A DNA stretch of 23,752 bases from an uncultured Nitrososphaera sp. (lineage in GTDB: Archaea > Thermoproteota > Nitrososphaeria > Nitrososphaerales > Nitrososphaeraceae), in NCBI GenBank assembly GCA_946480575.1, contig CAMLKF010000027.1, positions 1 through 23,752 of the forward strand, in the 5' to 3' direction. How positions within the stretch are numbered: position 1 is the stretch's first letter; each line of letters opens with the position of its first letter. This document shows positions 1-8,431 of the stretch, piece by piece. The notes under the pieces were generated by a model. That model was not told where the DNA came from, did not search any database, and was given only the letters and a program-made list of their open reading frames with translations. A program made the translations under genes and the position numbers.

Positions 1-460
1 TGATATGCCGCCGGTCGTCACTATCGCCATCTTGTAGTGTGTGTGTGCGCGCGCGCGGCTGGCCTGTTGCCATTGGTACCGTGCGGCGTAAACCAGAGCT
101 CCAGGTTCGACCGCACCTCCACCTTAGGCTCACCTTCGATCACATCCTTGCTTTTTTCAAGCCACTTTTTCCTTTCCTGCGATCTTTCCCATTTCTGCAG
201 GTTTTCATCGGTGTTGAAACGGAGTATTATGACGTATGACGTACCCTAGCAGGGAGGAAGGGTCTGTTGGCGCCGGATAATGTTTACGTCCATGTGGCCC
301 TCAAACCTCATGGCCTCGTTGATCATATGCCTTCCATCCACTCCTCAAACTCCCTTATCCTGCTCTTCTTGGCAATTCGAGTTACGATTACTACGGTGAT
401 CGGCTCATTCTTGCCACTAGGAGCTAGATTCGTCACAGGATATACTATTGGACTCAACGG
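1..460 (-). pseudogene. ABM (antibiotic biosynthesis monooxygenase)-type protein, decayed, cut by left edge
   Basis: Reading the minus strand in pieces gives a recognisable ABM-domain protein. The N-terminal part (about 457 to 326) contains EPITVVIVTRIAKK and EFEEWMEGI, then meets a TGA at 325-323. The reading continues one frame over from 323 with FEGHMDVNIIRR, is cut by an in-frame TAG at 248-246, and goes on in that same frame with SYVIILRFNTDENLQKWE and LELWFTP. A last shift near the alternating GT/GC tract (37-57) would restore HYKMAIVTTGG, which resembles the start of the membrane tail that follows the ABM domain in many two-part family members. No intact start is clear; TTG 457 and GTG 436 are possible. 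The family normally has a ferredoxin-like beta-barrel fold; many members are not true monooxygenases. The gene is on the same strand as the nuo operon but separated from it. I am fairly sure of the family and of the first two lesions, less sure of the third. Sequencing error is an alternative. Confidence 0.72.
37..57. repeat. Alternating purine-pyrimidine tract (GT)5 then (GC)n
   Basis: Twenty-one bases alternate strictly between purine and pyrimidine: five GT steps followed by GC steps. Such tracts can adopt Z-DNA and are prone to polymerase slippage. It sits where the coding frame of the ABM-type pseudogene appears to shift, so slippage here is a plausible cause of that lesion. Confidence 0.8.
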
Positions 461-497
461 CTAATAACCTGCACAGGTCGCCGACGTGCGACTTTCT

Positions 498-510
498 GGC
501 TAACCTAGCC
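498..510 (-). terminator. Small inverted repeat over the nuoN stop codon
   Basis: GGCTAACCTAGCC is a 5-bp perfect stem with a 3-nt loop overlapping the nuoN stop. It is at the end of a long operon, where transcription should stop, but it has no T-run after it on the minus strand, and archaeal termination usually relies on T-rich tracts. Weak candidate only. Confidence 0.2.
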
Positions 511-2007
511 TGATGGCATGGGAATCAGGGAGCTCAGATTAGGTACGGCCTGGGATGCAAAGTAAAGAATTGGTGTATAATAGATGCCAAAGCCCACCAT
601 GAACACTATTGCAAACACGAGCACTGCAACGATGGCTCTGGGCTCCTTTACCTTGCTCATGTCCGGCGCCTCTTCCATGTACATCTTTCTGATTATCCAC
701 GCGTAGTAGCCGAGCGAGAGCGCGCTGTTGAGGACGCCTGCGATGGCAAGCCATGGGCCCCATTCGACAAGCGGCCCGCTGTTGATGCCTGCTTCGAAGA
801 GCGTCAACTTGCTCCAAAAGCCGTTGAGCGGCGGAACTCCGGCAAGCGCAAGGAGCGATATCGAAAGCGCGACTGCAGTTATTGGCATCCTCTTGCCCAG
901 GCCGCGGTACTTTTCGAGGCTGTAGCTAGCAAGCGCGGTCGCCACCGCCGCTGCGGCAATAAAGCCAGCAGACTGCATAACTGCGTGATTGATTATGTGG
1001 AAAAGCGAGCCTGTGAGCGCCAGGTCAGAGTATGGGGCGAGCGCGATGCCTATCATTATGTAGCCTGCCTGGGCGATGCTAGAGTATGCGAGAATCCTTG
1101 GCACGCTCCTTTGCACCAGCGCGCCGAGGTTGCCAAGTGTCATTGTAAAGACTGCGATAACAGCAAGGGCGAGCGTCCAGTCGAGGTTGAGGGCGAACAT
1201 GCCCAGCACAATGACCCGGATAGCCGCGGCAAAGCCGGCCTTCTTGGTGCCTGCCGCTAGGAGCGCTGCTATCGTGGTAGGCGAGCCCTCGTACGCGTCC
1301 GGCAGCCACATGTGGAATGGGACTAGGCCCATCTTAAAGCCAAAGCCTGCGATGAACAGCGCAACTGCGAGCAGCGCTACCGGCATCAGGCTTGCGTCAA
1401 GGCTGGCAAGCGCCCTGATAGAGTCACCAATATTTGTCGTGCCAGTCAGCCCGTAGACAAGGCCGATTGCAAACACGATGAGCGCGGACGACAACGCGCC
1501 GAACATGAAATATTTGATTGCCGCTTCATTAGAGATCGGGTCGCGCTTTATAAAGCCGGCGAGTGCGTAGGTTGGAAGCGACATCAGCTCCCATGCGACG
1601 AGCAGCATGACAAGGTCCGTCGAATACGCGATTATTACCATGCCGATGCTTGAGAGCAGTATCAGCGAGTAGTATGCCGCCGGGTTGGACTTGTTCTTGT
1701 AAAAGTCCCATGAAGAGGCGGTGACCATTATGGACACGATCAATAGCGCGATTGCAAAGAACGAGCCAAACATGTCGTCGACTAGGACTTCCTCTGAGAA
1801 GGCTACCGCCGGCAGGACCTCGCCGGTAAAGACGCGGAAAAGGATTATTCCCATCGCGACTATCAGGGCGCCAAACGCTATCGCACTGTACATCCTGTTC
1901 CTGTCGCGGCCCTTTTCGCGCCTGCCGGCGTCTATCGCGGGGATAGCAAGGCCTACCACGCCCAGTATTATCGTCACAAGGATCGGAGTCGATGTTAGGT
2001 CTACCAT
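505..2007 (-). CDS. nuoN: NADH-quinone oxidoreductase-like complex I, subunit N
   Basis: Antiporter-like membrane subunit of complex I; one of the three proton-pumping channels in the membrane arm. The protein is hydrophobic throughout, with the family blocks VAWELMSLPTYALAGF (channel glutamate in transmembrane helix 5), FKMGLVPFHMWLPDAYEGSP (helix 7 lysine) and AAGTKKAGFAAA (helix 8 lysine). It gives about 500 residues, close to the usual 480-500. I chose ATG 2007 rather than GTG 2019, which directly abuts the nuoL stop, because a GGTGA Shine-Dalgarno-like sequence lies about 8 nt before ATG 2007 and overlaps the GTG. It is the last gene of the operon. The stop codon sits in a small inverted repeat (498-510). 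Confidence 0.95.
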   Translation of the reverse strand: MVDLTSTPILVTIILGVVGLAIPAIDAGRREKGRDRNRMYSAIAFGALIVAMGIILFRVFTGEVLPAVAFSEEVLVDDMFGSFFAIALLIVSIMVTASSWDFYKNKSNPAAYYSLILLSSIGMVIIAYSTDLVMLLVAWELMSLPTYALAGFIKRDPISNEAAIKYFMFGALSSALIVFAIGLVYGLTGTTNIGDSIRALASLDASLMPVALLAVALFIAGFGFKMGLVPFHMWLPDAYEGSPTTIAALLAAGTKKAGFAAAIRVIVLGMFALNLDWTLALAVIAVFTMTLGNLGALVQRSVPRILAYSSIAQAGYIMIGIALAPYSDLALTGSLFHIINHAVMQSAGFIAAAAVATALASYSLEKYRGLGKRMPITAVALSISLLALAGVPPLNGFWSKLTLFEAGINSGPLVEWGPWLAIAGVLNSALSLGYYAWIIRKMYMEEAPDMSKVKEPRAIVAVLVFAIVFMVGFGIYYTPILYFASQAVPNLSSLIPMPSG

Positions 2008-2019
2008 CTTTTTTGTCAC

Positions 2020-4095
2020 CTATAGAAACAGCAGCATCACGACTATCATGATGCCTGCTGCGAATACGAACAGGTATGTCTGCGTGATGCCGGTCTGGCC
2101 TGCCTTGACTACGCGGGACATGTATGCCATCGACTGCTGGAAGGCAGGGTTGATGCCGTCTACGATCGTGCTTTCAAAGTAGCGCCAGATAAAGCGGTAT
2201 ATCGCAAGAGGTCCGACGACCCCGCCCCAGTAAAGCGCAGTGTTGAGGTACCACCTGTTGTAGAGGAACTTCCAGATGGCCCTTGTCCCAATGTTCCTTG
2301 AAATGATATGTGGGTCTGCCTTCCTCCCGATGTAGAACACATAGCCGAGCGCCCCGCCTACTGCAAACGCCCCAACTGACGCGGCTGCCGCTATCGGGTT
2401 GAGACCAAAGAATGTCCTGTCGCCTTCCGGCAGAATGGGGATTCCGGGTTGGCCTCCCTCTTCCTCACCGCGGATTGCAAACGACTGGTCGAGGTATTCT
2501 GCGAACATGTTGTGGAGCTGAACCTCAAAGGCAGGGCCGACTACGCCTATCGCTATTGACGCAACCGCCAAGACGGCAAACGGCACCCACATGCTCGGGC
2601 CGACCTCGTGCAGATGGTGTCCCTTGTGCTCCATCTCCTTGATGTGGCTGCTCTCCTTGCCAAAGAATGCCATCCCCAGCATCCTAAACGTGTAGAACGC
2701 GGTCATGACTGCGACTATTGTTGCCATGGCAAAGAGCGGCCACGAGTACACGTAGCCGGATTCTAGCACGGCAGCAAAGATGGCGTCCTTGCTCCAGAAA
2801 CCTGAAGTGATTAGCGGCGCGCCTGCAAGTGATAGACTTGCCAAAAGCACAAAGATGTAGGTCTTGCGCATGTGCTTTTTCAGGCCGCCCATGTCGGTCA
2901 TAAAGCGAGACCCCACGGCGTGCAGCAGCGCGCCGGCACCCATGAAGAGGGAGGCCTTAAACATCGCATGGCTCATCATCTGGAAAAAGCCGGCGGTGTA
3001 ACCGTCGACAAAGTTGAGCGAAAGCCCGGCGATGCCAAATGCCATCATCATGTAGCCAATCTGCGAGCCTGTCGAGTATGCAAGCACCTTCTTTATCTCG
3101 GGGTTTACAAGCGCCTGCGTTGCGAGCAGAAACGCGGTTATCGCGCCAACCCATGCGATGACTGCGAAAAAGTCCTGCACGCTAAATGCGCCGGCTACTG
3201 CTAGCGCGTAGAACAGCGGGCCAATGCGCGCCACCAAGAATACGCCGGCCTTCACCATGGTCGCGGCATGAATGAGTGCGGAAACTGCTGTTGGGCCAGT
3301 CATGGCTTCAAGCAGCCACTCATTGAGCGGGAACTGAGCCGACTTGCCTATAGCGCCGCCAAACAGCAGGATCGCCGCCGGCACGAGCAGATTCTGGTTT
3401 GCCATTGTGGTTGCCCATGCGGTGTTCTCCACCAGTTCTCTGAAGCCAAACGTGCCAGCGTAAATGAATATCAGGAACATGCCTGCAAGCATCATGATGT
3501 CCCCTGCGCGGGTCATAAGGAACGCCTTCATGCCGGCGTGAGTTGGCGAAGCCCACATCGGGATGCCTCCAGCGATGTGGCCTTCTCTTCCCACAAAATC
3601 CTTCTTCCTGTCGTAGTACCAGAAGCCAATGAGCGCGTACGACGCAAGCCCTACGCCTTCCCACCCAAAGAAGAGCATGAGCAGGTTGTCCGACATGACG
3701 ATAAGTTGCATCGAACCTATGAAGAAGAGCATGAAGAACCAGTAGCGAGTCAGGTCCCTGTCGCCATGCATGTAACCAGTTGAGTAGACCATGATGAGAA
3801 ACGAGATCCATGCGACCAGGTTGGCCATAATGATCGAAAGCGGGTCTGCAAGGACGCCAGCGTTGAGACCGAGCGAAGAGATCCATGGTACCTGGCTGTG
3901 TATTTCTTCTCCTGCAAGCGCAGCCGGGATCAGGGTGGCGGCAGAAATGGCGCTTGCCAGCGCAAAGGCTACCGCGGTGTAGTCCCTCGCCCTGTGGCCT
4001 GCCTTTGCGACGCCCGCTATTATCGCGGCACCTGCAAATGGCAGTACCCAAACCATCCACGCGTTTATTGCAATCCCTTCAAAGCCTATTGCCAT
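2020..4095 (-). CDS. nuoL: NADH-quinone oxidoreductase-like complex I, subunit L
   Basis: Largest antiporter-like subunit, at the far end of the membrane arm; carries a proton channel and the long lateral helix that braces NuoM and NuoN. The 691 residues include FFGWEGVGLASYALIGFWY (helix 5 glutamate), FLMTRAGDIMMLAGM, GKSAQFPLNEWLLEAMTGPT (helix 7 lysine region) and SALIHAATMVKAGVFL (helix 8 lysine). The C-terminal 150 residues hold a soluble loop, then hydrophobic segments ending in LLFL, as expected for the extra helices of NuoL. ATG 4095 is preceded by GGTGAG at 4110-4105 with a 9-nt spacer, immediately after the nuoM stop, so coupled translation is likely. Confidence 0.97.
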   Translation of the reverse strand: MAIGFEGIAINAWMVWVLPFAGAAIIAGVAKAGHRARDYTAVAFALASAISAATLIPAALAGEEIHSQVPWISSLGLNAGVLADPLSIIMANLVAWISFLIMVYSTGYMHGDRDLTRYWFFMLFFIGSMQLIVMSDNLLMLFFGWEGVGLASYALIGFWYYDRKKDFVGREGHIAGGIPMWASPTHAGMKAFLMTRAGDIMMLAGMFLIFIYAGTFGFRELVENTAWATTMANQNLLVPAAILLFGGAIGKSAQFPLNEWLLEAMTGPTAVSALIHAATMVKAGVFLVARIGPLFYALAVAGAFSVQDFFAVIAWVGAITAFLLATQALVNPEIKKVLAYSTGSQIGYMMMAFGIAGLSLNFVDGYTAGFFQMMSHAMFKASLFMGAGALLHAVGSRFMTDMGGLKKHMRKTYIFVLLASLSLAGAPLITSGFWSKDAIFAAVLESGYVYSWPLFAMATIVAVMTAFYTFRMLGMAFFGKESSHIKEMEHKGHHLHEVGPSMWVPFAVLAVASIAIGVVGPAFEVQLHNMFAEYLDQSFAIRGEEEGGQPGIPILPEGDRTFFGLNPIAAAASVGAFAVGGALGYVFYIGRKADPHIISRNIGTRAIWKFLYNRWYLNTALYWGGVVGPLAIYRFIWRYFESTIVDGINPAFQQSMAYMSRVVKAGQTGITQTYLFVFAAGIMIVVMLLFL

Positions 4096-4110
4096 CTAGA
4101 TAATCTCACC

Positions 4111-5832
4111 CTAATGCCCTCCTCCCCCTTCCACAGGGGTAGTAGTCGCACTTTCCTCCATTATTCCAGACTCTGCTCCAACGCTTTCAGCAGGGACTGG
4201 GACTGGCAGCACGCCTTCCTGACCTGCAAATATACTCTCAATATAACCGGTTACCGGGACAAGGAACAGGTCAGGGTACACGCCTATGACAAGCGTCAGT
4301 GCCGCAAAGGCCGCCATCGTGGCAGTGATATAGCGGTTCGAGTCCTTTACGTGAGCCAGTTCCTCTGGTATCTTGCCAAAGAATATGCGCTTGAACATCC
4401 ACAGGATGTACGCTGACGAGAGTACCGTAGCGAGGATGCCGAATGCAAACATCGCAGTCCTGAGCGGATCCATGTCTACTGTCGCCGTTTGCAAGACTCC
4501 GTTGAACATTATCCATTCTGCCATAAAGCCGCTTGTGGGCGGAATGCCGATGATGGTGAGCGCGCCTATCATTGCAATGACTGCAGTATAAGGCATCTTG
4601 CCTGCAAGGCCGCCCAGCTTTGACATGCTCCTTGTGCCGGTCTGGAGTATGATAGAGCCGGCCATCATGAAGAGTATAGCTTTGCCAAGGCCGTGGGTCA
4701 CGTAGATCAATGTCCCGCCAGTTATGCCAAGGATGCTCTCAGAGCCAAGGCCAAAGAGGATGTAGCCCATCTGGCTGATGCTGGAGTATGCGAGCACCTT
4801 CTTGATGTCGTCCTGCATCAGCGCCATTGCGCCCCCGTATATCATGGTCGCAAGGCCCCACATGTTGATGTAAAGACTGTACTGCTCATAGCTGCCAGTG
4901 AGAAGCTCCATCCACAGACGCAGCAAGCCGTACGCGCCGATGCCGATCATTGCCGGCGACAGGAGCGCAGACACTGGAGTCGGCGCTTCCGCGTGAGCGT
5001 ACGGGAGCCAGATGTGCAGCATGAACGCCGCCAGTTTCACACCAAGTCCGATGACAAGCGAAAAGACAATGAGTGTAAGCCAAGTATCAGGAATTCGGGA
5101 AGCGTTTTCCTTGATAGTTGCAAAGTCAAAGCCGCCCGCAAAGAATCCCATCGCAAGGAGGCCGAGCAGGAGCACGACTGCACCGACGTGTGTCCAGAAG
5201 AAGAACATCAGGGCTATCCTGCGCCTTGCGCCGTAGCCATAGAACGCGATAAGGAAGAACGACGGTACGAGCATCAGTTCAAAGAATACGTAAAATTCTA
5301 TCAGGTTGGTCGCAAGGACCGTGCCTAGCATGCCCATCGAGAAGGCAAGATAGAGTGCAAAGTAGAGCCCTATCTGGTTGTTGACGTACTGCTGCGTATC
5401 GACCACGGTCGTTACCTGCGAGCCAGATCCGCCGACATTGTTTGCGCCGCCAGCTGCTGGAGCGTGTGAGTCTGTGCCGGGGCTGCCGCCATGACCGGGC
5501 AGGTCCTCCATCACCTTGTGAACCATGTATGGCTTTGAGTATAGCGCAAGGACTGTGCAGAGTATGTAAATGATCAGCGCAAATGGAAGGCTAAGACCGT
5601 CAAGCCTGAGCCCAAAGTCGCCAAACTGGCCCCACGGATATGTTTCGACATACACTCCGCCGCTATAGACTGCAAGAGCTGGCACCATCAGCAAGCCTGT
5701 CGATACTGCCAGAGCGCCAAAGGAGAGCCATGTCGCGGCGTTTACGCCAGCCTTTCTGCCTACGATGTAGGCGACCGGCGCTAGAAGGAGCGGTATAAAG
5801 GTCGCTCCCAACAGGAAATATGACTCTGCCAT
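4111..5832 (-). CDS. nuoM: NADH-quinone oxidoreductase-like complex I, subunit M
   Basis: Middle antiporter-like subunit of the membrane arm. Of 573 residues the family core is clear: FFELMLVPSFFLIAFYG (E185, helix 5), LGVKLAAFMLHIWLPYAHAE (K266, helix 7), DIKKVLAYSSISQMGYILFG, and GIPPTSGFMAEWIMF (helix 12 glutamate). Two oddities are visible. The helix 8 lysine, almost always present in the block after EAPT, is a glycine here (G297 in an ungapped match between EAPT and YG). Residues about 111-140 form a Gly/Ser/Ala/His-rich insertion in a loop (LPGHGGSPG, APAAGGANNVGGSG). The C-terminus ends in a flexible GGGGH. ATG 5832 follows the nuoK stop by 9 nt; the ribosome binding site is weak. Confidence 0.96.
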   Translation of the reverse strand: MAESYFLLGATFIPLLLAPVAYIVGRKAGVNAATWLSFGALAVSTGLLMVPALAVYSGGVYVETYPWGQFGDFGLRLDGLSLPFALIIYILCTVLALYSKPYMVHKVMEDLPGHGGSPGTDSHAPAAGGANNVGGSGSQVTTVVDTQQYVNNQIGLYFALYLAFSMGMLGTVLATNLIEFYVFFELMLVPSFFLIAFYGYGARRRIALMFFFWTHVGAVVLLLGLLAMGFFAGGFDFATIKENASRIPDTWLTLIVFSLVIGLGVKLAAFMLHIWLPYAHAEAPTPVSALLSPAMIGIGAYGLLRLWMELLTGSYEQYSLYINMWGLATMIYGGAMALMQDDIKKVLAYSSISQMGYILFGLGSESILGITGGTLIYVTHGLGKAILFMMAGSIILQTGTRSMSKLGGLAGKMPYTAVIAMIGALTIIGIPPTSGFMAEWIMFNGVLQTATVDMDPLRTAMFAFGILATVLSSAYILWMFKRIFFGKIPEELAHVKDSNRYITATMAAFAALTLVIGVYPDLFLVPVTGYIESIFAGQEGVLPVPVPAESVGAESGIMEESATTTPVEGGGGH

Positions 5833-5841
5833 TTTAATTCT

Positions 5842-6144
5842 CTAGCCCCGCATGCTCCTGAATTCTGCGACGTCGATTTCCTTGTACAGCCTGTACGCGA
5901 CGATGATAAGTCCAAGCCCCACTGCCACCTCTGCCGCCGCTATTGCGATCGAAAAGAGCGCAAAGGTCTGGCCCTGCGCGTTTGGCAGGCCCCTTGCAAA
6001 CGCGACAAGGGTGAGGTTTGCAGCGTTGGCAATAATCTCTATCGAAAACAGCATCCTGATTGCGTTGCGCTTGACCACAAGGCCGTAGATGCCTATCGCG
6101 ATGAGCACGACAGACACTATGAGAAAGTCAACCAGTTCGCTCAT
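5842..6144 (-). CDS. nuoK: NADH-quinone oxidoreductase-like complex I, subunit K
   Basis: Small three-helix membrane subunit homologous to MrpC, part of the proton path between NuoH and NuoN. The 100 residues match the family size. Visible features are IGIYGLVVKRNAIRMLFSIEIIANAANLTLVAFA (shown in part: helix 2 glutamate in SIEIIANA) and AIAAAEVAVGLGLIIVAYR (second glutamate in helix 3). The ATG lies inside the end of nuoJ, giving a 17-nt overlap, with a purine-rich GGAGAGG upstream as a possible Shine-Dalgarno site. Confidence 0.96.
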   Translation of the reverse strand: MSELVDFLIVSVVLIAIGIYGLVVKRNAIRMLFSIEIIANAANLTLVAFARGLPNAQGQTFALFSIAIAAAEVAVGLGLIIVAYRLYKEIDVAEFRSMRG

Positions 6145-6673
6145 TGTTTTGTTCCTCTCCAGTTGCTGCTCCTACGACGTCTTCTCTGCGCGCAAGCGCA
6201 AGAGCCGCAATTACAGAGCCGGCCAGAGTCAGCCCCAGTATTATCAGCGCCGGCGCGTAGTAGGTAAGCATCAGTTCGCCTATTTCGCGAAAGTCGATCG
6301 CGTCCGCGCTGTCAAAGTTGCCAAATTGACCGTTTATGCCTGAGACGAACAGCAGGGCCCCGAAGCTTGCCATAATGATTAGCATGAGGGCAATGCCTGC
6401 GCCCTTTCTCTTCTTGTCCTCCTTTGTGGTAAAGAGCGCTTGGGTCCTCACTAGCATGACTGTGAATATGATGAGCACTGCCACCGCGCCGACGTAGACA
6501 GCTATCTGGAACATTGCAACGAACGGCGCGTCTAAGAGCAGGAAAAAGCCGGCGATTCCAAGCATCGAGATTGCAAGCGCTATAGCACCATAGATTAGCT
6601 CTCGGGCTTCAAGCGCAATAATGGCAGTTCCAACCGTCAGAACTGCAACGGCAATGAATATCGGGTCAGCCAT
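6128..6673 (-). CDS. nuoJ: NADH-quinone oxidoreductase-like complex I, subunit J
   Basis: Membrane subunit of complex I between NuoA/H and NuoK; its helix 3 has the flexible segment linked to the active/open transition. The protein has five hydrophobic segments; VYVGAVAVLIIFTVMLVR is the typical block. I chose ATG 6673 (181 residues) because it overlaps the nuoI stop as ATGGCTGA and has GGTG 6 nt upstream; a longer start at TTG 6694 would sit well inside nuoI. The C-terminal tail (REDVVGAATGEEQNNERTG) is polar and overlaps the nuoK start. Confidence 0.94.
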   Translation of the reverse strand: MADPIFIAVAVLTVGTAIIALEARELIYGAIALAISMLGIAGFFLLLDAPFVAMFQIAVYVGAVAVLIIFTVMLVRTQALFTTKEDKKRKGAGIALMLIIMASFGALLFVSGINGQFGNFDSADAIDFREIGELMLTYYAPALIILGLTLAGSVIAALALARREDVVGAATGEEQNNERTG

Positions 6674-7163
6674 GTGTGGCACCCATGTCGTCAATTACGA
6701 TCTCGACGTCGCCTTGGTACTTGGGCTTAACTGCAAGCTGGCCAGGAGTGTAAATTAGGTGCTCTTTGGTAAAGGCAGACAGCTCGTAATCATTGGTCAT
6801 GAAAAGGGCATAGAACGGACAAGCATCGACACACAATCCACAAAAGACGCACTTGCCATAGTCTATCTGGGGCATGATACCCTTCTTGTTCTGCTTCCAC
6901 TGCTCATCGACTTTGACCATGCCTATCGCTTCAGCGATGCCCTCACAGGCGATTGCGCACAGCTGGCATCCGGTGCATTTGTCGTGGAACAGGATGTGCC
7001 TACCGCGGTAGCCAGCTATGCCGACGCCTCTCTTTGGGTCGAACTGGTAGCCGTCGCCCACGAACTTGAGCTTCTGCTCCGGGTAGCGCAGCGTGAAGCG
7101 CTTGATAACCAGGTGCTTTGACCCAGACTCGATAGCTTTGATAAAACCACCCGCCGATGTCAT
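6666..7163 (-). CDS. nuoI: NADH-quinone oxidoreductase-like complex I, subunit I (2 x 4Fe-4S)
   Basis: Ferredoxin-like subunit that passes electrons to the terminal cluster in NuoB. Two four-cysteine motifs are present: C63-x2-C66-x2-C69-x3-C73 (KCTGCQLCAIACEG) and C105-x2-C108-x2-C111-x3-C115 followed by Pro (KCVFCGLCVDACPF). The 165-residue length is usual. ATG 7163 overlaps the nuoH stop as ATGA; GGAGGT lies about 12 nt upstream. Since NuoE, F and G are absent, NuoI is the most exposed cluster protein and the likely point where an unknown donor or acceptor docks. Confidence 0.97.
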   Translation of the reverse strand: MTSAGGFIKAIESGSKHLVIKRFTLRYPEQKLKFVGDGYQFDPKRGVGIAGYRGRHILFHDKCTGCQLCAIACEGIAEAIGMVKVDEQWKQNKKGIMPQIDYGKCVFCGLCVDACPFYALFMTNDYELSAFTKEHLIYTPGQLAVKPKYQGDVEIVIDDMGATHG

Positions 7164-8431
7164 CGTACTAACAGACCTCCCGGACCAAGTATTCCGCCAT
7201 ATATTAGTGCAAGGGCTATAAACATGTTGATGAACGTAAGCACGATCAGCTTGTACCAGCCCGTATGCAGCAAGATGTCTATCCTGATCCTCGGGCTGAT
7301 GCCTCTGGGTAGGAGCATCAGCAATATCATGCCAAATGTCTTGAGCGTGAACCAGAGAGTCGCGTTGGCAGCGACCGGGTCGTAGATCGGGCTGATGTCT
7401 ATAATGGGCGCGTGAACTTCTGGCGGGAATACCATCGGGCCCGCCCAGCCGCCAAGGAACAGGACAACAAATAGCGCTGCTAGAGCGTACGTCTTGACGT
7501 ACGAGCCAAGCTGGATGAGGCCGTATATCATGCCCGAAGTCTCGGTCAGCCAGCCAGCGACGATCTCGCTCTCTGCTTCTGGCAGGTCAAACGGGATCCT
7601 CTCAAGCTCTGCAAGCGATGAGATGTAGAACACAAACGCGCTTATTGGAACGAAAAAAATGAACCAGTACGACTGGAGCTGGGCGTCAACTATGCCCGTC
7701 AGGTTCAGGGTGCCAGACAGAATTACCACGGAGAGAGCTGACAGTATGAACGGGATTTCAAAGGCTATCATCTGATGGAGCGCACGCATGCCGCCAATGA
7801 ACGGGTACTTGCTGTTGCTTGCCCATGAGAAGAGGAGCGCGATGAGCGGGAAGAAGCCGAGTATAGCAAAGACTGCAAGCAGGCCCACGTCGATGTCTGC
7901 CACGACCCAGCCTGGCGCCACTGGTATCAGCGCAACAACCGCGGCAGCAGTCGAGACAAACATTATTGGCGCTGCCCAAAAAAGGACCTTGTCGGCGCCA
8001 GAGGGAACAATTATCTCCTTTGATATCAGCTTGAGCCCGTCGGCCACCAGCTGCAGGATGCCCTCTATCTTGCCGGCGTAAAGCGGACCGACGCGGAGCT
8101 GCATCTTGGCGAGGAACTTACGCTCTACGAATATCGTCACGGCTGCTATCAGCGCGGCGTAGGTAAAGCCGGGGAACAAGGCCACCCTGAACAGATCGGT
8201 AGTCATCAGGTACTGAATTATGGGTATCGTGCGCGACGGGTCTACTATCATTGTCAGGAAGAGGTACGGTGTTAGGACCTCGTCGCCGATGGGCGGAAGT
8301 GGCACATAGAACAAGATAATGAAGAGGAGCGGAAGCCCGACCAGCGTCACTATGATGAGTATCCAGAATATGAGCCAGATGAGGCTGCCAACGAATTCGC
8401 CAAAGCGGAAGTTCTGTGGATACGTCGCCAT
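7160..8431 (-). CDS. nuoH: NADH-quinone oxidoreductase-like complex I, subunit H
   Basis: Membrane subunit that anchors the connecting module and forms much of the quinone chamber. Core motifs: FVERKFLAKMQLRVGP, LVADGLKLISKE and ERIPFDLPEAESEIVAGWL with the conserved acidic loop. At 423 residues it is clearly longer than bacterial NuoH (about 325). The extra length is N-terminal: about 100 residues precede the ERKFLAKMQLRVGP block, with a hydrophobic helix at roughly 15-42, a polar stretch, and the usual first helix at about 82-101. ATG 8431 shares one base with the nuoD stop (TAATG). Confidence 0.96.
   Translation of the reverse strand: MATYPQNFRFGEFVGSLIWLIFWILIIVTLVGLPLLFIILFYVPLPPIGDEVLTPYLFLTMIVDPSRTIPIIQYLMTTDLFRVALFPGFTYAALIAAVTIFVERKFLAKMQLRVGPLYAGKIEGILQLVADGLKLISKEIIVPSGADKVLFWAAPIMFVSTAAAVVALIPVAPGWVVADIDVGLLAVFAILGFFPLIALLFSWASNSKYPFIGGMRALHQMIAFEIPFILSALSVVILSGTLNLTGIVDAQLQSYWFIFFVPISAFVFYISSLAELERIPFDLPEAESEIVAGWLTETSGMIYGLIQLGSYVKTYALAALFVVLFLGGWAGPMVFPPEVHAPIIDISPIYDPVAANATLWFTLKTFGMILLMLLPRGISPRIRIDILLHTGWYKLIVLTFINMFIALALIYGGILGPGGLLVR

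Noticed and set aside
267..464. 65-codon plus-strand frame in the left end
   Set aside because: It is antisense to the reconstructed ABM-type pseudogene, which explains the sequence better.
3320..4060. 246-codon minus-strand frame inside nuoL
   Set aside because: It is an out-of-frame reading of nuoL, Arg/His/Cys-rich with no motif, typical of a shadow in GC-rich coding DNA.
4693..5328. 211-codon plus-strand frame opposite nuoM
   Set aside because: Antisense shadow of nuoM; charged, low-sense composition.
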